Shown here in pieces: positions 4,894 to 9,784 of a DNA stretch of 9,784 bases (the stretch's first letter is position 1; every line of letters begins with the position of its first letter). The DNA is from Methanobacteriota archaeon (GTDB lineage Archaea > Thermoplasmatota > Thermoplasmata > UBA10834): contig JAABQR010000127.1 in the NCBI GenBank assembly GCA_011391345.1, positions 1 through 9,784 on the forward strand. Reading direction: 5' to 3'. The notes under the pieces were generated by a model, which had not been told where the DNA came from, did no database searches, and saw only the letters and a list, made by a program, of their open reading frames with translations. Both the position numbers and the translations under genes were made by a program.

Positions 4894-6447
4894 TCAGTGC
4901 TTGAAGAGCCTGAGCCCGCTGAACACCATCGAGATGCCGTGCTCGTCGGCTGCGGAGATGGCCTCGTCGTCCCTGACGGACCCTCCGGGCTGCACGATGG
5001 CGGAGACCCCGACCTTGGCTGCAGCATCGACGCCGTCCCTGAACGGGAAGAACGCGTCCGAGATGAGGATCGAGCCCTTCGCCTCGGCCCCGGCCTTCAT
5101 GCCAGCGATGGTCGTCGCGTCGACTCGGCTCATCTGGCCAGCACCCACTCCGACGGTCCTCTCGCCCTTCACGAGCAGGATGGTGTTGGACTTGATGTGC
5201 CTGCAGACCTTGACCCCGAAGATCATGGCGTCCACTTCCTCGGGCGTCGGGACGCGCTTCGTCACGGGCTTCAGCTTCGTCCTGTCGAGCTCGGCGTACG
5301 GGTCCGTCTGAAGCAGTAGTCCGCCTTTGACCTTCGCCATGAACATCCTGCCATTCTCGCGCTTGATGGGCATGTTGGTCCTCAGCAGCCTGATGCTCTT
5401 CTTCTCCTCCAAGAGCTTCTCCGCGTCAGGGTCGTAGCCAGGCGCTATCACTGCCTCGACGAAGTGGCTTGAGATCTCCTTCGCGGTCTCGAGGTCTACC
5501 TGCCGGTTGAGGCCTACGACGCACCCGAAGGCGCTGAGAGAATCGGCGTTGTACGCGGTCCTGAACGCCTCGGCGATGGTGGCGGCGCTCGCGACCCCTG
5601 ACGGGTTCGTGTGTTTTATCACCGCGGCCGTGGGCTTCTCGAAGTCAGATACGATTGCGAGCGCGGCGTCCAGGTCCAGGACGTTGCAGTACGAGATCTC
5701 CTTCCCGTGCATCTTCTCCGCCGCGGCGACGCTGAGTGGGGTCTGGTCGGACAGGTCCTTGTAGAACGCGGCCTTCTGGTGCGGGTTCTCGCCGTACCTG
5801 AGGTCGTTCAGTTTCTCGAACGACAGTGTAAGGTTCTTCGGGAGCAGCTCCCCGGAGAATTCCTTCCCCAGGTAGGATGCGATGGCTGAGTCGTACCTCG
5901 CGGTCGCCCTGAACGCCTCGAGCGCGAGTCTCTTCCTGGTGTCCTCAGAGAGCTTGCAGTCGTTCTCCCTGAGCTCAGTGAGGATCGTGCCATACTGCGC
6001 GGGGTCCACGACAACTGCTACTGCGGAGTTGTTCTTCGCCGCGGACCTGATCATGGACGGCCCGCCGATGTCGATGTTCTCGATCGCGTCCTCGAGCTTC
6101 ACGCCAGGCTTCGCGACCGTGGATTCGAACGGATAGAGGTTGACGACCACGAGGTCGATCGGCTCGATGCCATGCTTCTTGATGGCCTCCATGTGCTCCG
6201 GCTTCTCCCTCATCGCGAGGAGTCCGCCGTGGATCGCTGGGTGGAGTGTCTTGACCCTTCCGTCGAGCATCTCCGGGAACTTAGTGACCTCAGAGACACC
6301 TACGACCGGCACACCGCTCTTCTCGAGGAGTGTTGCCGTCCCGCCAGTTGAGAGAATCTCTATCCCTAGCTCGGACAGACCCTTCGCGAATTCCGGGAGT
6401 CCTGTCTTGTCAGATACGCTGACCAAAGCTCTCTTGACCCTGCTCAT
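4894..6447 (-). CDS. purH: Bifunctional AICAR formyltransferase/IMP cyclohydrolase
   Basis: PurH catalyses the last two steps of IMP synthesis: formyl transfer from 10-formyltetrahydrofolate to AICAR, then ring closure of FAICAR to IMP. The 517 residues match the usual full length. The N-terminal MGS-like cyclohydrolase domain (1 to about 135) shows LVSVSDKTGL, ILSTGGTATLL, EMLDGRVKTLHPAIHGG and GGPSMIRSAAKN. The formyltransferase domain shows LRYGENPHQKAAFY, the catalytic Lys278-His279 in KHTNPSG, IAPGYDPDAE, DAFFPFRDGV and QPGGSVRDDE, ending in the typical FSGLRLFKH. All key motifs are intact, so the enzyme should be active. Many archaea use PurP and PurO in place of PurH, so this gene implies a folate-linked pathway, perhaps of bacterial origin. 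The ATG at 6447 matches the family's N-terminus. The gene has its own apparent promoter and is convergent with the ATPase gene, 72 bases beyond, where I see no clear terminator. Confidence 0.97.
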   Translation of the reverse strand: MSRVKRALVSVSDKTGLPEFAKGLSELGIEILSTGGTATLLEKSGVPVVGVSEVTKFPEMLDGRVKTLHPAIHGGLLAMREKPEHMEAIKKHGIEPIDLVVVNLYPFESTVAKPGVKLEDAIENIDIGGPSMIRSAAKNNSAVAVVVDPAQYGTILTELRENDCKLSEDTRKRLALEAFRATARYDSAIASYLGKEFSGELLPKNLTLSFEKLNDLRYGENPHQKAAFYKDLSDQTPLSVAAAEKMHGKEISYCNVLDLDAALAIVSDFEKPTAAVIKHTNPSGVASAATIAEAFRTAYNADSLSAFGCVVGLNRQVDLETAKEISSHFVEAVIAPGYDPDAEKLLEEKKSIRLLRTNMPIKRENGRMFMAKVKGGLLLQTDPYAELDRTKLKPVTKRVPTPEEVDAMIFGVKVCRHIKSNTILLVKGERTVGVGAGQMSRVDATTIAGMKAGAEAKGSILISDAFFPFRDGVDAAAKVGVSAIVQPGGSVRDDEAISAADEHGISMVFSGLRLFKH

Positions 6448-6470
6448 TCAACATACGCTCCGATTTATGG

Positions 6471-6492
6471 CTTGCGCATACCTAGCCGCAAG
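6471..6492. repeat. Inverted repeat just upstream of purH
   Basis: CTTGCG (6471-6476) and CGCAAG (6487-6492) form a perfect 6-bp dyad with a 10-base spacer. It sits in the putative purH leader, between the TATA-like element near 6532 and the start codon at 6447. It could be an operator or a short leader hairpin. A dyad of this size can also occur by chance. Confidence 0.3.
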
Positions 6493-6525
6493 GGGCATGA
6501 GGTGTGCGGCAAAGGTATCTTGTGG

Positions 6526-6537
6526 GCCGTTATAACC
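6526..6537 (-). promoter_or_regulatory. Probable TATA element for purH
   Basis: An AT-rich GTTATAAC (6529-6536) stands out between the stop of the MFS gene and purH. On the minus strand it reads GGTTATAACGG and follows GAGGAAAAC, a BRE-like purine stretch. It predicts a start near 6507 and a leader of about 60 bases. A second AT-rich CATAAATC (about 6462-6469 on the minus strand) would instead give a leaderless transcript starting at the ATG. Confidence 0.4.
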
Positions 6538-6553
6538 GTTTTCCTCATCGGCG

Positions 6554-7768
6554 TCAGGTCGTGTCTCGCTGATCCGTTCCCCTCACAGGTCCGTGCAGGT
6601 GCTCGCGCGTACGGTCTTTCATCTTCATCAGGGACGGCAGCGAAGCCGCGACCGTGGCCGCGACTATCGCTCCGCCGATCGCCAATGCGACCGGGTACCC
6701 CACCTCGTCGGACAGGACCGTCGCGAGAGGGGGCGCGACCGCGAATCCCAGTGATCCGAGGGCGTTGAAACCTCCCATGTATGTCGCGTGCTCGCCCTTC
6801 GGGGCGAGGTCTCCCAAGAGCCCGAGGCTCGCTGGAAGCAACATCGCGGCCAACGAACCTGATGCGATCATGAGTACGACCATCCCTGCCTCCCCCACAT
6901 AGCCGAGGAGCCCAAGCATGAGTGCGTACGCGAACCCGCCGATTACGAGCATCAGCGTTCTGCCGTGCTTGTCTGAGAGCTTTCCGAACGGGTACTGGAG
7001 CAGCGCGAACGGGAGCAAGAACGCGGCCAGGTACAAGCCTCTCACGGAAGGTTCGGCGTCGAATTCGTAGGCCAGGTACAGAGGGAGCAGGAAGACGAGA
7101 TACCCTGCGCTGAACCTCTCGGCGAAGCTGAACAGGAAGGAAGGCACGACCCGCCTATCCCTCACTATGAACCTGACCGCGGCCACGATTGACTCCGGCT
7201 TGCTCCTTATGGGCACGTCCTTGATCAGTACCAAGGCGAGGGCCGCGGCCACGAGGAACATCGCCGATGCGACATACAGGGGATAGAGCGGTCCGATGTC
7301 ACCGACGAAGCCACCTACGGGCGCTCCGAACCCGATGCCGAGCGCGAGTCCAGTGCCTACGATGCCCATCGCTGCGCCGTAGTTGTGGGTGTGCGCGATA
7401 TCCAGCGCCATGGTCATCAGCAGTGACCAGGCCATGACGGTGAGGGCGCCCTGAGCGAACCTCAGCGCAAGGAGGGTCGTTATGTCCGGCGCGAGGCTCA
7501 TGGTGTAATAGAGCAGGGCGGACCCGAAGAAGCCGACCACGATGAAGATCCGCCTCTCTCCGCGCTTGTCGGATAGGATGCCCCATACGACTCCGAAGAT
7601 TATGTACGCGACCATCTCGACAGTCACGAACAACGATGCCATGGTCGCGCTCGAGTCGTACCTGTCGATTATGACCTCCTTGAGCGAGGGCACTATGAAC
7701 GTCAGGTTGAACATCGCCAGGAATGTGAGCCCAGCTATTATCACGATGGGGCGGGTTGCAGCCTTCAT
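6554..7768 (-). CDS. MFS transporter, probable DHA1-like proton-coupled exporter
   Basis: This 404-residue integral membrane protein has the 12-helix pattern of the major facilitator superfamily. The first helix begins near residue 8 (IVIIAGLTFLAMFNLTFIV). Motif A is present after helix 2 as GILSDKRGERR (63-73, Asp67). It recurs in the second half as GKLSDKHGRTL (262-272, Asp266), as expected for the two six-helix repeats. A GIGFGAPVGG stretch (144-153) matches motif C, typical of drug:proton antiporters. The short hydrophilic loop between the halves is at about 183-208. These motifs favour proton-driven export, but the substrate cannot be inferred. A GGGAG Shine-Dalgarno site (7776-7780) lies 7 bases before the ATG. 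The DUF885 gene ends 80 bases upstream on the same strand, so co-transcription is possible, though an AT-rich patch near 7790-7799 could be a separate promoter. Confidence 0.92.
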   Translation of the reverse strand: MKAATRPIVIIAGLTFLAMFNLTFIVPSLKEVIIDRYDSSATMASLFVTVEMVAYIIFGVVWGILSDKRGERRIFIVVGFFGSALLYYTMSLAPDITTLLALRFAQGALTVMAWSLLMTMALDIAHTHNYGAAMGIVGTGLALGIGFGAPVGGFVGDIGPLYPLYVASAMFLVAAALALVLIKDVPIRSKPESIVAAVRFIVRDRRVVPSFLFSFAERFSAGYLVFLLPLYLAYEFDAEPSVRGLYLAAFLLPFALLQYPFGKLSDKHGRTLMLVIGGFAYALMLGLLGYVGEAGMVVLMIASGSLAAMLLPASLGLLGDLAPKGEHATYMGGFNALGSLGFAVAPPLATVLSDEVGYPVALAIGGAIVAATVAASLPSLMKMKDRTREHLHGPVRGTDQRDTT

Positions 7769-7848
7769 GGTCTTGCTCCCAGCGTCGCATTCATATGATC
7801 ACGTTACAGGGAAAGCCGCCGCCGTTCATCATGGTTGCGCTTGCGCGG

Positions 7849-9534
7849 TCAGGGGCGCGCGGAGGCGAGGCCGAAGCCTCTCCTCACCGCCCTCTTGGCC
7901 AGGTGGAACGGCAGGTTGCCGCTCTCCGCCATGAGGTCGTGGAATCTCCTCTCATCGAAGCGCCCTCCGAGCTCAGTCACGAGGTTCCTCTTCAGGTCGA
8001 GGACCATCTGCCGGCCCGTGAGGTACGATAGCCCGTACCCGGGGGTCTTCGAGAAACCGTACACCTCGTCCTCGGCGACCTTCCTGGACGAGTTGGTCTC
8101 CTTCATGAACATCCCGACCATCTCGTCGAGTGAGGCTTCGCCTCTCGCGAATTTCACGTCGTATATTATCCGGCACGCCCTCCAGATCGCATAGTCGAGC
8201 ATCGCGTGCCTGTCCGCGAGCGTCGTCCTGAATCCCTTCTCCAGCATCATCGTCTCGCAGTACATCCCCCACCCCTCCTGAGTCTCCCATGACGGGGTGA
8301 TCGTATCAGGTTCTATCAGCATCAGAGAGAGCTGGTGCATCCAGGGTTTCTTGTTGGAGACGACGCCCTGGTGGAAATGGCCAGGGTACGCCTCATGCAC
8401 AGCCAGGTTGGCGATGGATGCCCTGGAATACAGATTCTGGAGCGCCCCGCTGGGGGCCCTCGTCAGCAGGAGCACTCCCTGCTGCCGTTCCTCGAAGGGC
8501 GCGGCCATCTCAAGCGCGGCAGTCGGTATTATGCTGGCCATGAAGCTCGGCGTCTCCACGATGTGGAGCTTGGCGTCATAGTCCATGGTCGCGATGCCGT
8601 TGTCGATCATGAACTGTTTGGCCCGCTCCACCTCTTTGATGGTCTCGGTGAACGCGTCGTCGAATGTCGCGGGCGCATCGGCTCTCATCATCGCGACGGC
8701 CGCCTCGGGGCCTTTCCCGGGCGTCATCATCGCCGAGACCTCGTCCCTCTCCGTCTTGAGGCTTCTCACGGAAGCCTCTCCGAAGGCGAGGATCTGGTCG
8801 GCGCTGAGCTCGAAACCCCTGGTCCTGAGCAGTTTGTCCAGGTTGTCAGAGCCCATGGCGAAGTCCGAGACCGCATGCTCCTCAAGGTTCTGCAGCCAGT
8901 CCAAGTGTTCTTTCAGCGCCTCGTTCGCACGCGCAACGTTCTTGGAGAGGTCCGCCGCGATGCGGTCTGACACGTCCATCTTGAAGTGGTCTCCCAAGAA
9001 CCTCAGGAACTTGGGGAGACCCCTTGCGGATTCGATGGACATATGGGTCCAATGCTTGACCGGCTTCCCGGGATTGAACCTCGTCCTGAACTCCTCGAGG
9101 TACCTGGGCATCTCCCCTATCCTCGATGATATCCAAGTGGCCTTCTTCTCGGTCGTGGCGTAATCCCTTATCAGCATGAGCAGAAGGGAGCCCCCGGGGA
9201 CCTCGGTCGCCTCTGGGGACATCCGCCACAGAGGATAGTCGTCGATCGCGAACCTCTGGAGCGCTTCGCTCATCCGGAGGACCTCGAGAGAGATGACCTG
9301 GTCATCGTCGAGTTCATCGGAGCCAGCGACCTTCTCGGCCTTCTGCAGCCACGATGTCAGCACCTCCGCGGTCTCCTCGAGTCGTCTGAAGCCCCCGTGG
9401 GGGAGCATGCCATCGTATGGGTCATGGATACCGAACCTGGTGCCAGTGTCAGGGTTGACCCTGAACAGCTCTCTGACCCTCTCGTTGTTGAGCGCGTCGA
9501 ACTCCTCTGAACTCATTTTCCCGGTCCCCCTCAT
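7849..9534 (-). CDS. DUF885-family protein, putative zinc metallopeptidase
   Basis: This 561-residue protein is mostly helical and lacks a signal peptide or membrane segment, so it is probably cytosolic. The defining DUF885 signature is HEAYPGH (His380 to His386), an HExxPGH variant of the zinc-binding HExxH motif. About 35 residues later comes EGWGMYCE (Glu420 to Glu427), where a third metal-binding or catalytic glutamate is expected. The C-terminal part has the family's GYGLSYLTGRQMVLDL stretch. Family members are annotated as putative carboxypeptidases or aminopeptidases; the substrate here is unknown. The ATG at 9534 overlaps the stop codon of the upstream MetF-like gene in an ATGA arrangement, which suggests translational coupling. 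An ATG at 9516 preceded by AGGGGG (9 bases away) is a real alternative and would give 555 residues. The frame stays open upstream to 9666, but that part overlaps the metF-like gene and has biased, unnatural composition. Confidence 0.88.
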   Translation of the reverse strand: MRGTGKMSSEEFDALNNERVRELFRVNPDTGTRFGIHDPYDGMLPHGGFRRLEETAEVLTSWLQKAEKVAGSDELDDDQVISLEVLRMSEALQRFAIDDYPLWRMSPEATEVPGGSLLLMLIRDYATTEKKATWISSRIGEMPRYLEEFRTRFNPGKPVKHWTHMSIESARGLPKFLRFLGDHFKMDVSDRIAADLSKNVARANEALKEHLDWLQNLEEHAVSDFAMGSDNLDKLLRTRGFELSADQILAFGEASVRSLKTERDEVSAMMTPGKGPEAAVAMMRADAPATFDDAFTETIKEVERAKQFMIDNGIATMDYDAKLHIVETPSFMASIIPTAALEMAAPFEERQQGVLLLTRAPSGALQNLYSRASIANLAVHEAYPGHFHQGVVSNKKPWMHQLSLMLIEPDTITPSWETQEGWGMYCETMMLEKGFRTTLADRHAMLDYAIWRACRIIYDVKFARGEASLDEMVGMFMKETNSSRKVAEDEVYGFSKTPGYGLSYLTGRQMVLDLKRNLVTELGGRFDERRFHDLMAESGNLPFHLAKRAVRRGFGLASARP

Positions 9535-9784
9535 TCGATTGAAGGCCTGGGCAGCAGCCCGGCCTCCTCGACGATCCTTGGCACCATCTCCTCCCACATG
9601 ACCGCCATGATGTGGACCCCATGGACTCCCTTGATCGCCTTCAGGGTCTCTATCTGTTCGACGCACAGCTTGATGCCCTCCTCCTTGGAGTCCTTCGCGT
9701 TCTTCATGCGGTCGATAATCTGGTTGGGCACGATCATGCCAGGGACCTTGTTCTTCATGTACCGGGCAGCGCCAGCGGTCTTCA
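9531..9784 (-). CDS. metF: Methylenetetrahydrofolate reductase-like protein (MetF family), C-terminal fragment at window edge
   Basis: Only the last 83 codons are present, starting mid-gene at the right edge. They read through an ARYMKNKVPGMIVPNQIIDR segment, then EGIKLCVEQIETLK, then the conserved GVHGVHIMAVMWEE and VEEAGLLPRP. That is the C-terminal pattern of the MetF TIM-barrel family, where the GVHIM strand lies near the flavin/folate site. MetF reduces methylenetetrahydrofolate to methyltetrahydrofolate using FAD and supplies methyl groups for methionine synthesis or for the Wood-Ljungdahl methyl branch. Which role applies cannot be seen here. An internal ATG at 9758 is not the true start, because homology continues upstream of it without a stop. 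The stop codon overlaps the start of the DUF885 gene by four bases. The subfamily is uncertain since most of the protein is missing. Confidence 0.72.
   Translation of the reverse strand, partial: KTAGAARYMKNKVPGMIVPNQIIDRMKNAKDSKEEGIKLCVEQIETLKAIKGVHGVHIMAVMWEEMVPRIVEEAGLLPRPSIE

Noticed and set aside
9535..9666. N-terminal extension of the DUF885 frame
   Set aside because: It overlaps the conserved C-terminus of the MetF-like gene in another frame and reads as a Gly/Arg-rich sequence unlike the family.
1..9784. New defence system, mobile element, CRISPR array or RNA gene
   Set aside because: I saw no regularly spaced repeats, transposase or integrase motifs, terminal repeats, tRNA-like cloverleaf or rRNA stretch. 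Gene content is metabolic, transport or regulatory, with even base composition.

Overview
The window looks like GC-rich archaeal chromosomal DNA. Three signs point that way. The gaps between genes hold TATA boxes with purine-rich BRE-like flanks instead of bacterial -35/-10 pairs. Several proteins belong to families best known from Euryarchaeota: a cyclic 2,3-diphosphoglycerate synthase-type P-loop protein, a GvpD/KaiC-like double-domain ATPase, a small archaeal winged-helix regulator, a stand-alone zinc-ribbon/OB protein and a short zinc-ribbon hypothetical. GTG and TTG starts and purine-rich Shine-Dalgarno sites are used. My best guess is a Thermoplasmatota-type euryarchaeon, inferred from recalled family distribution and not from a marker gene. 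No rRNA, tRNA, CRISPR, insertion sequence or phage gene is visible.

Layout. 1-742 (minus) is the N-terminal part of a cyclic 2,3-diphosphoglycerate synthase-family protein, cut by the left edge. It diverges from a small zinc-ribbon protein (863-1255, plus), and both may use one TATA element near 780. A two-ACT-domain protein follows (1313-2242, plus), ending 2 bases before the stop codon of a convergent DUF35-type zinc-ribbon/OB protein (2245-2553, minus).

The largest gene-free stretch is 2554-2816. It holds two divergent TATA elements with a perfect ATTCTC-N6-GAGAAT dyad between them, then a potentially structured leader. That leader precedes a winged-helix regulator (2817-3212, plus) and a GvpD/KaiC-like ATPase (3256-4821, plus), which probably form one operon. 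The ATPase has an intact first P-loop and a degenerate second one. This locus is the best candidate here for an uncharacterised regulatory unit.

From 4894 to the right edge all genes are on the minus strand. Read in transcription order from the right they are: the C-terminal end of a MetF-type methylenetetrahydrofolate reductase (9531-9784, cut by the edge), a DUF885 putative zinc peptidase overlapping it by an ATGA (7849-9534), a 12-helix MFS exporter (6554-7768), and a full-length bifunctional PurH (4894-6447) with its own apparent promoter. PurH and MetF tie this end to folate one-carbon metabolism and purine synthesis. This is notable because many archaea make IMP with PurP and PurO instead.

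Most of the window is housekeeping or conserved-hypothetical archaeal content. I see no clear new defence or mobile system. The points worth a second look are the regulator/ATPase pair with its control region, the PurH type, and the unassigned zinc-ribbon and two-ACT proteins.
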